In this document: piece by piece, positions 34,001 to 46,262 of the stretch | Layout: each line of letters starts with the position of its first letter | How positions within the stretch are numbered: the stretch's first letter is position 1 | From: Branchiostoma floridae | Lineage: Eukaryota; Chordata; Leptocardii; Amphioxiformes; Branchiostomatidae | DNA length: 64,000 nucleotides | Direction: 5' to 3' | Assembly: GCF_000003815.2 (NCBI RefSeq) | Contig: NC_049980.1 | Span: 9,321,695 to 9,385,694, forward strand | Made by a program: the position numbers and the translations under genes | The notes under the pieces: generated by a model | What the model was told of the DNA's origin: nothing | The model's input: only the letters and a program-made list of their open reading frames with translations | Database searches by the model: none

Positions 34001-37000
34001 CCTTATCACAGATAATACAGTAAACTGTGGACATATAATTGTGTTGTCTGGAGGCACATCTTTCCTAAATTCTGTCACTAAGCATTATGGCATGTTAGAA
34101 GTCTAGCAGCTGAACTGAAGTAGTGTAATGTTACAATCCAGTGTTGAGTGCCATGCCCCAGTTTTTCCCCATCCTGTACAATCCATCACCATTAGGGTGG
34201 CCAACCTGTTGGATGAAGGCTTTGAAAGGTTGATGACTGTCTGTGTTTGTGTGGGCAAACACAGGAGACCCTGACATGCCTGCAGTAATGTTTGTGGGTA
34301 AATAGGTGGGGCTGCTGCACACTTGTACAGTCAACATCATGGTCCTGTGTCATGATTACAGGACAGCCTGATGGTATTGCTACTGTAAATAGGGCTATGT
34401 TGATGAAGGTTTTGTTCCCTGACAACTTCCTTTCGGTATTTTTTTTTCTTTCTCAATGTTATGCTACTGTGATTTTCTAATGATGGCACTGAAGTTCAAG
34501 TTGAGTGTGTTTTGAATAATGTTTGCTCAGTTTGCTGTCATCTTTTTATGCACAAAACAGCTATTAAACTCCCATAGAGTCCAAAGTATTAGTGTATTAC
34601 ATGCTGAGGAATGGGACTCTGTTGCATTCTAATTCTTGGAAGAAGAGACCCCTTGTGAAGGTATAGCGTACTGCAGTTCGGGCTACAGTATGATATGTGT
34701 TAAGGGTAGACATTATCTTATACTTTCCCTTGTAAATATCAGATACAGTGTAACTGATGACATTTATCAAAGTGATATATTCTATTTTATCATTGTGTGG
34801 TGGGAGAAATTGCTAGGTCGTTTAGCATTCTTGACTTGACTCTCCTTCCATGCGCTTGCCTCCTGTGAAATTTGGGTCATCTTGATATTATCTTAGCTAT
34901 GGGAAGTATGGAGAGGATATGATATGATATGACATGACTCACACTTTTGGAGCGAAGAAAATTCCATTCTCTTGTGTGTTCTGAAAGCCCTCCTGGTGGT
35001 TTTCATATTAATTTGCGAGGGAGTTTTCCACTATTTCTCATAATAAGGTAGTGTCCAATATTAGCTTGAAGCTGCCTGTATTGCTTACACACAAATCTCC
35101 CCTATCATTATTCAGCAGGCATAATTGATGTTCCATCACTCAGCCCTGCTCTTATTAAACCCCCCCATGTGTGACCAAGCAGGGTAATGGTCCAGGCTGG
35201 AGGCTTTTCAATGATTATTGTCAGAGACGTAAAACTTAAACGTTTTCTTGGAATGAGTCCGAGAAATCATAGGAGTGTTAAATTGATATTCGCATAATCA
35301 AAACGCGTTTATTCTATACACGTACGCATGGTATAGTGGACCGTGTAGCGTAGTTATTTACATGTAGCACAGGAACATTTATGAAAATGGAATATTCAAG
35401 TAACAACAACACAGATTTTATCACAAGTTCTTTTTCCAAACGTCATCAGCTGAATGTAGCCTCATATTGGGTTTATTAAATTATGGAGTGCTGAAGGTAC
35501 AAATTTGAGAGCGAGATATTGGCCTCCCATCCCTGGAGCCCAGTAAATACTGTAATACTGGCCGCACTTCATAGGACTGACAGCAGGAAATGATATTTCT
35601 TCATGCGCCACTCGGATAACTGCTCTGTGGGAATGCCTTCTTTGACAGAATTACATTGTTCTCCTGTTATATATCATGGATACCTGTGGCACATCGGATG
35701 AGGATCGGTATATTCGGTATCGTCATGGTGACGGGATCATGTTTCAGTTGAGGTTGTCCTTGATAAGGTGGGGCCGCAGCAGGTGAGGTCACCTCAGGTG
35801 AATGCGTGTGGAAGAAAACATCTTCATCCAGCATCAGACAACATCTTCAAGACTAATGGTTGAAGTACAACTGGATTTGGATGTACAGTGGTGAAGACTA
35901 GATATAACAGTTACTGTAACATCTGCAGTTGTTATCAGCAATAATTACCTGTTGGCCTCAAGTCCATCTTGGATCATGGCTACGTGACAATCATTACATC
36001 GTTATAAGCGCAGTGCTACGTACCCGTGTGTTTTAAACATCAGTGTACGCAGTCTTCTCACATTGTCATGCAGAATCTTCTCTAAGAGGTGTTGCCATGT
36101 TCTGATGACTGTTTGATTATGAGTTACTGATTGACAGATGGCAGTTGATATAGCTGAAGCTAATGATGGAGCACTTGTTATGCCAGAGATGTGTACTTGT
36201 ACCATGGATGCCTGAGGAATGCTTCAGACAGGCACAAGATGTGTGTTACGCTGATATCAAGATTAGGAAGCTTTTTTATTTATTGTCTATCATCTGTTTA
36301 GGGATCTGAGTGGGCCAGAGGGACGTTAGTTAGTTCCGTGTCTGTCTGGAGTTACCAGTCTGGAAGTCCGGGTTCAATGCCTGGTTCACATTTCCTCTGT
36401 AGACGCCCCTCCCAGTCACACGTGACATGTACGCCCTTCACTATTGTAATGTATTGGCAGATTGTTACTGACAATGAGCAAACACAGACGTGGGAGTCAG
36501 TGGTACTGTGTAGGGCTGTACTGTAGGTCCTATGTTCTTCTAATAGTTCTAACTTCTGGCAACACATCTACGAATATCATTGCTACCTGATGATTTGCAG
36601 GATGACAGGGTGAAAGTCTACAGTGTATGTTTTCTGGTGCAGACTTGGGGACACTTGTGTCTTGTTGTGTTTGCTTGGACATGTTTATACATGTACTAGA
36701 CAAGAACACTTTTGACAGTTTTATATATGGGATAAGGGATCGTCTACTACCATAAGTGCTGCTCGACTGAGAAAGCGTGGAAAATGCAAGCTGTTCAACT
36801 TTGAGTCTTCATGGACCTTAAAGAAAAGGCTCCTTCAGGAGAAGTGAAAGTTGTTGGGCAGGAGAAAGTGAAGACGTGCATGTAGGGGATCATGGGGACA
36901 CCTGTTGTGCTACGGAGGAAGTACAAACTGGTGCATCACTCTTACTATCTGCTGCCTTGTCTCTTCAACAAATGGGTAAGATATACTTGAACAGTATTTT

Positions 37001-39198
37001 GTATATCCCTTGTAATGTTAAACCATATGCACATGGTATGGTATCAAAATCCGAATGAGCCCAACCATTGCAAGGAACATATACTTGCCTGTTTTATTGG
37101 TGTGTAAATACTTACAGATTATGCACAAATTGTAAATTTGGGACAATGTTTGCTGCAGACACAAGAACATTGTTTACGAAGGGAAGGCATTTTATAAGCT
37201 TACTAGATTATTTAGCTTCATTTGTAACTATATTAATTACTCGATGAGTTAAAACACTAAATTCTACTGAGGCATTTTTTGGTTCGTCTAAAGACCGTTA
37301 TTTGTTTTCAACCTTGAATCTGATGAAACTATCTCGGTGACATTTAGCTTCAAGGAGGGTCAATATTGATTTTTAAGGTGTTGACTCCGAAAGGTCTTGA
37401 CCTGCATTCCTTTTCTATTGGGTAGCAGGAAACATGCATCATATATATCACAAGGATCGTTAGAAACAAGTTTAGAAATGCTTCAGGGGAAAATAGGCTA
37501 AATTCCACACCAGATGGTGTACAGTTATTCTAGAGGAATATCAGTAACATAGATATATAATTTGTCTTTCATAGATGTAGTATTTTTCTTCATACAAATG
37601 TAGCTGTTTTAATTTGTCTGGGACATGTTCAGGGTGTATCTCACTGGACTGTGGTGCGTCGGCGGGTTGCTGCATTCTAAATTAGATTTGTGTTACCCTT
37701 GACTTTATAATGGAATATCATGCAAAATGTAACGGTAAGTATGACTGAAATGACAAGAAACACAACACGTAAAAAGGTTTGTTTTTTTATAGATGAATGG
37801 TTGTCATCAACATGAATGTAGGACAATAGACACATTGGTCAGAATCACATGATTTAATGCGATTTGCTTTTCATATGTGTTGATATTATCAACGTCGTCA
37901 TACGTTTGACGCTCAAAACATTTTGAACATCGCACGGCACCGGCATATAGCTTATTTACCTGTGATTTGCCCGCGATCATTGTGCATTTTTACAGGATAT
38001 GCTATTACAGGTGCATCATACATTTGTATGTGACCTGGCTGAAGATATCAATGCAATGTTCAGGAAAGCAGTAAAACATATCAGCTTGTTACATAACAGG
38101 GTCATGTTTAGGTCAGCTCTTGGGTGGAACCCATGTCAATATTTACAAGATTAAACTCACCTGGTGGAACTTACAACATACACATGTGGTTGTGTACTTA
38201 ACATGGGCGTTGTCACATCAAAGTGCATACACTTTATTGCATTAATGACTGGTTTTCTTACATGTATGCGTGTTATACTATAGATGTATTCATGCAGTGG
38301 GGCAGTTAGAAAATTGCATGTTTTTATTGCCTTTATAATTATCTTTGTAAGAATCCTATTGTCAGATAAATACCTCAAAGATTTGGGGCTACTACAAGGT
38401 TATGAATAGATGCAGCCCCCAAATGTCCCTCAGACATGTGACCAATACATATTACTAGCCAATTATTACATTATATGTACTCCCCCTTCTCAACATTCTC
38501 TAATCTAGTTTTAGAGATGGCTCTTTTATTCATGCATTTCCCCTTTTTTACACCCTGTCATCAAGAAACACATGGTTTTAATTCTGCTGACCACAAAGCA
38601 ATATTTTAAGAGATTATTGATTATTCTGATGATAACACATCCAGAAATAAACTGGTATTGAGGTTTCTGTAAGGGTGACCTGAGCTGGGGTGAATGGTTG
38701 ATGATATTGCAGGCAGATGTTTCTTTGATTACATGTGATGGTTGACATTGTCCAGCTAAAAACAACTAAATAATTTTTTTTAATGTACAAATGTAGCTGC
38801 TAAATTCATTTGGTGAGGTATAGTTGTAAAAGGATACAGGTTTGGACACAATTGTCTTAAAAAAAAAACTCTTAATTCTTTCATATTATTAGAGGAAAAG
38901 TATATTGATGTTCTAAAGATTGACATTATCATGGGAAGAAAAATTAGAAGAAAAAGAATCATCACGAAGACCTAAATGTTGAAGGAGAATTTGGAGACAA
39001 TAACATCTTTCAACTGTAAATGTTGTGACAGGAATTGGAATTGTTGTGTGATAAAATCTAACACACTTTCTATCTTTAATGGTCACTTCCGTTCTAGTAT
39101 TGCTATTTCTCTTAGATACAATTCTGTCCTTCTACAATTCTGTCCTTCAAGCTTTTTTAACAATTAACTCATACAATTTTTCTTGATAATTGATAATG
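31087..39198. other. Intron sequence, mostly unremarkable
   Basis: Apart from the SINE at 32530 no coding exon or repeat family was recognised. At 36368-36380 there is a B-box-like CGGGTTCAATGCC, possibly an old tRNA-derived SINE, too weak to call. Confidence 0.4.
32530..32790 (+). mobile_element. tRNA-derived SINE, plus strand
   Basis: The tRNA-like head has TGGCTCAGTGGCTAG (A-box, about 32539) and ATGTTCAATTC (B-box, about 32583). The body CTTGGAAAAGGCTGTCAACA, GACTTTCCT-ACTCCACCTAGG and ACCTGACTTTGGTTG is shared with the minus-strand copy at 15340-15485. Tail boundary uncertain. Confidence 0.6.
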
Positions 39199-39365
39199 CT
39201 AGTTCACCTTTATCTGCAGGGTAACCTACTAGTATATACACTGTTTTTTTTAAACGGTATTTAGGGATATCAAGTCAACGGATGGTGGTTTCAAGCGGCG
39301 ATATTTTGAAAATAAAACGAGCTTCATATCCGTAAATACGTTACCCTGCAGATAAAGATGAACTA
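39199..39365. repeat. Fold-back MITE family A, copy 3
   Basis: CTAGTTCACCTTTATCTGCA at the left is complementary to the CTGCAGATAAAGATGAACTA end. It lies 86 bases upstream of the HWRRE microexon. Confidence 0.75.
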
Positions 39366-39451
39366 ACATAATAAATCTCTGTCATGATTAACAATGATTC
39401 CAATCTGATTAATCTGATTAACTCCCTTCTCTGTTTCTCCCTCTGATGCAG

Positions 39452-39466
39452 CATTGGAGAAGAGAG
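39452..39466 (+). CDS. MACF1/DST: Spectraplakin 15-base microexon (HWRRE), alternative, in CH1
   Basis: TGATGCAG|CAT TGG AGA AGA GAG|GTATGT encodes His-Trp-Arg-Arg-Glu in phase 0 at both ends. It sits exactly where the vertebrate plectin gene has its alternatively spliced 15-base exon '2-alpha' encoding HWRAE, between the NKHL-x-K exon and the ..[12 protein letters not shown] exon. The match in length, position, phase and four of five residues makes chance very unlikely. The insert lengthens the first inter-helix region of CH1 and is known in plectin to modulate actin binding. Inclusion is presumably regulated; no expression evidence is available here. Confidence 0.85.
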
Positions 39467-40887
39467 GTATGTTATTCCTCATTAACCACCTTCTGTGTCT
39501 TCTATATCTCCTTTATCACCAGGGACAACCACTGCTTTCCAGTAACATTTTTCACTCTATCAGTCTCAATTTTTCAAACCATTTGTACCTGCAGTAGCAC
39601 TGTTTATGATAAAATCAGATAAATCAGGAGATGGATAGGAAAGCAGTGGTCTTGTCCCTGGTACTATTTGTAGTTTCCTTTTCTGTGAGTCTTTTACTTT
39701 CATTTTGTCTCAGTCCCTATCTTTGATTTACTTTCACTTGTTTTAGAAAAAGATGTCTTTGTTGTGTAACTCACTTAAAGGTACAAAGTTTTAGAATTCT
39801 GGCAACTAAAAATCTTAGTAAATCCAAAATGAAAACATGATTGCAAACTAACACCAAGAACAACTGCAAGCTGGATATTTCGAGACGTTTGAGGTTTTTT
39901 TTCTTTAAACAACATTTTGAAAAATATTCCTGTGTGAGCCATAGAGTTTTGAGGTACATGTATTTGTTCCAACTTTTATTGAAAAAATTAGTGAAAACAA
40001 CTTTCTGACCGAAGTTAGAGTTACTAAATAGTACTTTGAAGTTGATTAACGAGAAATTACCAACTCAGACATCTTTTTTGCGTTTTCTGTTTTCTTTCTT
40101 CTATGGTCCTTCTCCTGTCCTAACTTTCTTTTCTTCTCTGTCTAACCCCTGTAATGTACCCCTCCATGTTACCACCCCCCAGAGGCGTGGCGCCGCCTGT
40201 CGTACCGGCGACTTGTTCGTCAGGCGAACCTGGCCTCGAGCCTCCCCCCGCCTCGCGGTCGAGCACTTTTACTTTCATACCTTCTTCGCTTACAACACAC
40301 AATGTCATATTGTTTTACTTGGCTTTTATGTCGTGTTAAGAGAATGGTAGCTATCGAGAGTGGCTGAAAGATGTGTGTTCAGAAATACATACAGCACATG
40401 ACTATATCTTAAAATGCCTTGAAGCCAAGGAAAGCATTGGCATGGCCTATGACTTGGGTTATGGTTGAAATAAGACAAGAATTTTCCAAGCTTTGCTTGT
40501 TAGTGATATTGTATTTTTCCATGCTTATTTGATTTCCACACCCGCGCAATGTAGTTGACATGCTGTTTTAGTTTTAGTGTGTAATATCTCGGAACTTCAT
40601 AGCAAAAGTACTTAAAAAGTCAGCTTTGCAATTATAGCATCTATTGCACACCTCTGTTGCTCACAGATTAGATTTTATATTTTTAGTGCTTGTTAGTTAT
40701 TCTGCTACTTGGCTACAGCTGTGGATTTTGTAAGTTGAAGTGTACTTCAGAGATGATTTTTTCTGCAGGCCAAACTTTTCTCGTGAACACTTTTGTTGTG
40801 GGGCAGTTTAAAGTTTTGTTTTCATGTCTTGTAAAAGAACCTTAAAGAACCCACATTGACTGAATGTTTATTCCTTTATCTGTTTAG
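39467..40887 (+). other. Intron between microexon and CH1 exon
   Basis: Begins GTATGT and ends TCTGTTTAG. Mostly AT-rich, but interrupted by a sharp GC-rich island at about 40165-40265 behind a long pyrimidine tract (see the candidate exon at 40183). Confidence 0.7.
40183..40257 (+). other. Candidate 75-base phase-0 cassette exon
   Basis: A long pyrimidine-rich tract (about 40076-40180) ends CACCCCCCAG. GC-rich sequence follows and stays open for 25 codons in phase 0 (RRGAACRTGDLFVRRTWPRA...), to a weak donor GCG|GTCGAG. If real, it would add a highly basic insert before the second CH1 exon. The donor is poor and I know no homologous exon, so it could be a GC-rich repeat instead. Confidence 0.2.
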
Positions 40888-40977
40888 GTGCGGAGGAATG
40901 TGGAAGACTTGTACATGGACCTACGGGATGGCCACAACCTCATCTCCCTCCTGGAGGTGCTGTCTGGAGAGACTCTG
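40888..40977 (+). CDS. MACF1/DST: Spectraplakin CH1 exon (DLRDGHNL)
   Basis: 90 bases, phase 0 to 0, between CTGTTTAG and GTAGGG. It encodes VRRNVEDL, then [20 protein letters not shown], then TL. D-L-R-D-G-x-x-L-I-x-L-L-E-V-L-S-G is the core helix of CH1 and contributes to the actin-binding surface. Identity with vertebrate dystonin/plectin is very high across the GHNL segment. No counterpart of plectin's 36-base exon 3-alpha was seen in the following 324-base intron. Confidence 0.95.
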
Positions 40978-41301
40978 GTAGGGGGCGTTGTTTATCTATA
41001 TACTTCAGTAGAGCAGAAAGGTCTAACTGATATGAGACTTTGTAGGTTTTTGGTTGTGGAATACTTAATGTGATTACAAGACTACATCTTTTAAGAATAT
41101 GCTATTGGTACGATCATCTTTTATCTCTATTATCAAGTGAAAAGATATTTTCTATGCTCAAATGTATCAATACAAAGTTTTTGACTGGTAGCAGTATACA
41201 ATTGAAGTTTATAAAATGAAGAGGACTTTAGTGTTGCTGATCTGATTGCTGATTCTTATGGAATATGTCTTAATTTGTTTGATCCTATTCTTTTCTTCTA
41301 G

Positions 41302-41379
41302 CCCAGAGAAAAAGGTCACATGCGTTTCCACCGACTGCAGAACTGTCAGATAGCACTAGACTTTCTCAAGTACAAGCAT
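41302..41379 (+). CDS. MACF1/DST: Spectraplakin CH1 exon ([10 protein letters not shown])
   Basis: 78 bases, phase 0 to 0, between TTCTTCTAG and GTAAGT. It encodes [20 protein letters not shown] followed by FLKYKH. P-R-E-K-G-x-M-R-F-H-x-L-Q-N-x-Q-I-A-L is a family hallmark. Vertebrate members usually read N-V-Q-I; Cys replaces Val here. Confidence 0.95.
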
Positions 41380-41802
41380 GTAAGTAATCACACATTATCG
41401 CCAAAATACAGACCATTAAAAAGATAATCTATTCCATCAAATTATGTTTCAGGGCTCGAAATACAAAATTTTTTTGGTTCACCCAATTTTTTAAGCTGGG
41501 TGCACCAGTGCACCTAATCCCCAAAATGAATTTCGAGCCCTGTGTTTTGATTACGTGATAGCTGTGTTATGTTTGTTCTGCAATGAAGTTATGAAATGCA
41601 AGTTTATACCTTTAGGAAAGTTGTATAGCCATACATGAAGCAGTCAAGTTTTGCAGATGTAAAATAAGACTTCTTAAACCATACAAGTGACATTGTATAT
41701 AGTTCATGTGAGATTGAAAGATTTGAAGACTATTCCATAGATATGGTTTTGTACAACTGATATTAGCTTGTAGGAATCTAAAAGAAATTTTGTACATTCT
41801 AG

Positions 41803-41895
41803 ATCAAACTGGTGAACATCAGGAACATCGACATCGCAGATGGCAACCCCAAGCTGACCCTCGGCCTCATTTGGACCATCATCCTCCACTTTCAG
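41803..41895 (+). CDS. MACF1/DST: Spectraplakin CH1 exon (end of CH1)
   Basis: 93 bases, phase 0 to 0, between CATTCTAG and GTCAGA. It encodes [20 protein letters not shown] and then [11 protein letters not shown]. This completes CH1; [19 protein letters not shown] is almost identical throughout plakins and spectrins. The junction after HFQ is the point where the linker cassettes and the CH2 exon attach. Confidence 0.95.
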
Positions 41896-43133
41896 GTCAG
41901 AGGTCACATAATCATGATTATATGGAGAAGTCACTTTAGTTACATATTCTTACATTTTGCAAAGTCAGGTCAAAGTGTACATTAACATTTCTGAAGTCCT
42001 GGCCATAGGTAATACCCTCACACTGTAAGAGATTCGGGTCAGGTATGAGTCACACATGGGTTTCACAATTGCTGATACATTTTGTACTTGCACACAACAA
42101 TGGTCATATCAAAGGTCACATAATTACACTTCTGCCATAAGTACATTCAAGTCATATACGCACTATATAGCTATCATAGGTATACTGCCATAGCAACGAT
42201 AGTTTCTTACAAATTTGAGGAATTTAGGATTCTGAAGTCATCATGGAAACAGTCATACACTCCATGATGTTCATACAGCTTTGTTTATCAGTAATCCTAT
42301 GGTTTATGTACAGTAGACTAATTATGTTATGTTAGTAAACCTGTAGTAGTAGGGAAGCAGTGACATGGTGTTTAGGAGATGTATTGTCGCTTTGCTTGGT
42401 ATTTAGAACTTGGAGGATTGCTATGAAGTTAACACAAAGGTTTCGACTTGATGCAAAGGTAAACACGGCTGTGTCAGTTGAACATCCTTGTGCAATTGTG
42501 TACACAAAATGAATACCAGTCCAATGAATGAAGCCATCCAGAGTACCTCCATGTGTTTCCAGACCAATTATGGTGCATAAATGGCCTGCTGGGAGTTGAG
42601 AACTGTTGTTTGTTTCATGGACATATATGAATAATTTAGAACAAAGGTATGCCTGACTTGGGCTTTGTCCAGAAAAATTTTTACCATCAGGTTGACTTTG
42701 TCAATATATTAGTGGACTGAGTTTGTTTCAGTAGGGTATATACAGACAGAAATACCCTTCAGCCTTTCATTTGTGCTGTTACTTTCCAATGTATTGGCCA
42801 CATACATGTATAACTTAAAGCATTGTTTAGAATGGCTTTTGTTATCAACCAAAGTTTCAATTTGTTACCATTTCTTCACAAGAAAGAACCCACGGAATAT
42901 CCCCAAATCCCAATCCCATGAATGCGGAGTACTATACCTTTATGCCCTATAGGGCCATTCCGCCCTCTAATGACCCAATAGTGCTAAAGTGACACCTGGT
43001 GACACCTGCCTTTTAGCTCCACACTTCCCTCCCTCCAGGCTATAGTGACATCTGTCATGTGTCTGTGGGGAATTCCCTACTAGACCTTGTATGCCTGTTG
43101 CAAACTCTGCTACATGTGTAACGCTAGTTTACC

Positions 43134-43330
43134 TTTATCCGTGTGGTAACCTATATCCGTTCTTTTTAAAGACTGGTATTTAGGGATATCAAGTTGAAGG
43201 TGCAATATTTGAAAATATCTGTAATATTTTGAAAATATTGTAATTGGAAACCACCGTCAGTTGAGTTGATATTGCTGAATACCATTTTAATAGCAACGGA
43301 TATAAGTTACCCCACAGATAAAGGTGAACT
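43134..43330. repeat. Fold-back MITE family A, copy 4
   Basis: CTAGTTTACCTTTATCCGTG at the left is complementary to the right end CCCACAGATAAAGGTGAACT. Internally it contains AAACCACCGTCAG-type sequence shared with copies 1-3. Confidence 0.75.
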
Positions 43331-44606
43331 TTATATTTAGAACATAACAATGGTTGCAACCAGGCCTTTTTTTGCCTCTCAAAGTTTTCTTGTTTTTCTT
43401 ACATTAGCTGCCTCATAGTTAGCAATACAGAATGCCTAAATGTATGCATACCAGTTAGCAACAAGACAAGGAAGACATATTACTTGTAGTACCATAATGA
43501 ATGTAGTCTATATCTGTCATATGTCAACCTGGATTTTGGACCAACACACTGACAAGAAAATCCCACATGCCCTATTTTCCCCAAGTGGTAATAGAAATAG
43601 TCTAGATTCCTGATGACCTCATGGCAGATAAATCAGGTCAGCTTGTAGAACATGGCCCTTAATTGAAAACCATGCAAAGCTCTCATTCAAACAGCTGTCT
43701 AGTGCATACAGTCTAGTGTCATACACATAGTGTCAGGTATATGAATTATATCATATGAAATGAATAGTCCTATACTATAATGTTTTGTGTGTATATGTAG
43801 TACATGTTTGTGCCTTGCCTTGTGTCCTAAAAATTCTGTGAACCATAGGAGCACCAGTGTAGCAGAAGGATTTTGTCCTGTCTGTTGGAAGAAGTATCCT
43901 ATTCATAGCAGCAAACTGACAAGTAAGCTGAGTTTGCCTGGAAAGATGGATAACAAGACAACATTCCAGTGTTAAAACAGATCTGTTTGCACTAAATCAA
44001 AGGACACCTCACCAGGAAGAATATTCGAGTAGATGTACACAGTTTTGGGCCGCAAGGAATAGTGGTCCAGGATTGTATGTTTTCACACATGGTGTATGTT
44101 TATTTATAGGAGTGTTCTGTGGTTAGGTATTACTTTATGGGCTCTTTTAGGACAGATGTATCAGATTTGTAACAGCAAACACACAGAAGGAGACCCATTA
44201 CTCTGATCCATAGAGACCAATACATTATTTAAATGTATAATGTACTTTCTCCAGTAGACAAACAAAGCTTTTGGTAGCATAAGTTTAGATGTCATGAAAG
44301 TTATGGTATCAGTGGAAAATGGTCATACATTGTATAACATGAATAATGTTATTATCATTTAATGGCAAACTTGATATTGAATTCATAGAGACTGGGGGAA
44401 ACCAATAGCATGTTGGCACCAAGGCACCAAGCAGGGAGAATTAGTACTGGACCTCCCACTACAGTTTGGTGTGACAACTGTCTCCCTCCCATGGCTTCTC
44501 AAGAGGTTCCCCTATAATTGAGTGGTATGCGCCCAGTGATTAGTAAGGGCAAATAAAGGGATTACCCAATATGGGATGAACCATTTATTTTTGACAGGTG
44601 AGGGGA

Positions 44607-44760
44607 AATTGTCCCTCACAAGGCCCACTCCGTGCCATCACTGGGTCACATACCTTATTATAGTGCAGTTATCTCTTTTAGCCAATCAACGCCAAGAATC
44701 AGAGTTCAAAGGTTCCTCCTTCTCATCCCCCATCTGTTTCTCATTTTATTTCTTGGCGCC
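44607..44760. repeat. DIRS left terminal repeat
   Basis: Complementary to the right terminal repeat from about 44635 inward (GGTTCCTCCTTCTCATCCCC, GCCAATCAACGCCAAGAATC). The outermost 28 bases (CCTCACAAGGCCCACTCCGT) differ from the right end but are matched by the internal complementary region. Confidence 0.92.
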
Positions 44761-44856
44761 TCCTTGAAGCGCTCTTTATCAGAGTTCCCTTCAGATTCGG
44801 GCCTTTTTCCTTTAATTTTGCCTTTTCTGGAGGAGTTTTCGAGTCTTTTTGACACA

Positions 44857-46257
44857 ATGTCTTCCGAGAATACCGTGGAAAACCGTGAGCTACAGGAAGA
44901 GGGTCGCCGAGGGAAGGCGAAGGACAAAACAGCCGGCGATCCTCGTGACAAGACAGCCGGCGATCCTCGTGACATCCAGAATGGCGGGAATACCGAGCTT
45001 CCCCCCAAGAAACCACCGGCTGCGAGAGGGCCTCACCACCAGGAATCGAACCAACTGCATCCCAGTGGTTCTCAAGAGATTCCTGAAGTCGTCCCGACCT
45101 TGCCCTCCTTCGAGCCTGGTCGGGAGGCTATGAGATGGCCGAACTTCTTCCCGTTCGGCTCATTTCCCGGGGCATTCATGCCCAACAACGGAGCGAGCGG
45201 CTCGTCGCAGGCCACAGCCTCTTCGAGCGCGCCGGGAAGCTTCCCCCAGCTTCCCCCCGGCTATCCTGGATTTCCGTGGCTTATGCCGTCACCACTAGGC
45301 CACGGCTTCCAGTCTCCTCAACTCAGCGCCCTCGAGACAAAGTTTGAAAACTTTGTACAGTGTGTGGAGCACCAAATGGCGCGCCTGGATGACCGCCTGC
45401 AAGATCCGGTTCAGACCGGATCGGGCCATGCCGTCCGCCATCTTGCCTCGGACGACACCACCTCGGACGACGGGGGTGCCGGCCCCACCGAGGATCCTCA
45501 GATGGAAGGTATGTTCTCTTCCGATTTCCCCTCGTATGGATCAGAAGGCTTCTTACAACCCGTTCCGGATGCCTTATTCGATAAGATCAATAAGGCTTTC
45601 AACGTTAGACTGCCTAAAGAGGATTTCGATAAATACTCCGAACAATACCCCCTGTTCGAAAACCTATCGGCCACCCTCTCCGCTCCTAAGCTCACGCCGG
45701 AGCAAGCGGCATGTGTGGATAACAAACTGGTCCTCGAGGACTCCAAACTCCGCAAAATACAAGATCGTTTCCTGCTGGCGGCCAGACCGCTAACCAGCGC
45801 CTACTATGCCCTGAAACACGAGGATGACGCTGATCTCGACAAGGACGAGATAGCCAAGGCTATCTCGGCGGCACTAGTACTACTAGGAAATGCGAGTTTC
45901 TCGATGTCCCTGTACCGGAGAGAGGAGTGCTGCCCCAACCTCGATAAGGACTTACGCTTTCTAATTGCTCCGGAGGTAAGCACTTCCGATTCTTTGTTCG
46001 GTCCAGACTTCGTCAATCAGGTTTCCAAAACAAAGGCCTCTAAGAGGGCACTGGGGGACGTTTTGGGACCCAAGAAAGCGGCTAGTAGGCCGCACCAAAA
46101 CTCGAGCTCATCAAACTCGCAGCGACACAAACAGAAGCACTCGGCTCATTTCGATCGTTACCGGAAGAAGCCCTACGATAAAAGCGGCTTCTACAACAAG
46201 AAAAACCAGGCTCAATCGTCGGGGTTTCGCCCCCCACCGAACAAAAAGTCCAGCTAA
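44857..46257 (+). CDS. DIRS gag-like ORF1
   Basis: 466 residues from MSSENTVENRELQE; the open frame extends upstream into the terminal repeat, where translation is unlikely to start. There is an acidic/basic N-terminus with a duplicated KTAGDPRD octapeptide, then a Pro/Gly/Ser-rich segment. A conserved-looking central helical region follows (LFDKINKAFNVRLPKEDFDK ... CVDNKLVLEDSKLRKIQDRF ... ALVLLGNASF). The C-terminus is strongly basic and Ser/Gln/Asn/Lys-rich (RHKQKHSAHFDRYRKKPYDK), suited to nucleic-acid binding. No CCHC knuckle, as is usual for DIRS. It ends with two consecutive stops; the RT frame overlaps its end. Confidence 0.85.
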   Translation: MSSENTVENRELQEEGRRGKAKDKTAGDPRDKTAGDPRDIQNGGNTELPPKKPPAARGPHHQESNQLHPSGSQEIPEVVPTLPSFEPGREAMRWPNFFPFGSFPGAFMPNNGASGSSQATASSSAPGSFPQLPPGYPGFPWLMPSPLGHGFQSPQLSALETKFENFVQCVEHQMARLDDRLQDPVQTGSGHAVRHLASDDTTSDDGGAGPTEDPQMEGMFSSDFPSYGSEGFLQPVPDALFDKINKAFNVRLPKEDFDKYSEQYPLFENLSATLSAPKLTPEQAACVDNKLVLEDSKLRKIQDRFLLAARPLTSAYYALKHEDDADLDKDEIAKAISAALVLLGNASFSMSLYRREECCPNLDKDLRFLIAPEVSTSDSLFGPDFVNQVSKTKASKRALGDVLGPKKAASRPHQNSSSSNSQRHKQKHSAHFDRYRKKPYDKSGFYNKKNQAQSSGFRPPPNKKSS

Positions 46258-46262
46258 TAACA

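Larger units (their letters stand above)
15965..39451 (+). other. Spectraplakin intron 2 (about 23.5 kb)
   Basis: Begins GTAAGA and ends TGATGCAG before the microexon. It holds most of the window's repeats: MITE families A, B, C and D, a hAT-type MITE, a 5S-derived SINE, a tRNA-derived SINE and a CR1-group LINE. Stretches without a recognised element (16.0-17.0, 18.3-19.5, 20.2-23.4, 33-39.2 kb) contain only short random frames. A full RFX X-box is at 19551. Confidence 0.8.

Noticed and set aside
36301-36440. tRNA gene or tRNA-derived SINE around CGGGTTCAATGCC
   Set aside because: Only the B-box is convincing. No cloverleaf can be drawn and no family body follows.
36889-36973. MGTPVVLRRKYKL... 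as a further alternative first exon with a GTAAGA donor
   Set aside because: Good donor and phase 0, but no family resemblance and no promoter-like context. It would skip the DERD exon and remove the first CH1 helix.
40978-41301. Counterpart of plectin's 36-base exon 3-alpha
   Set aside because: The 324-base intron was read for an in-frame PRER-like microexon with splice sites and none was found.
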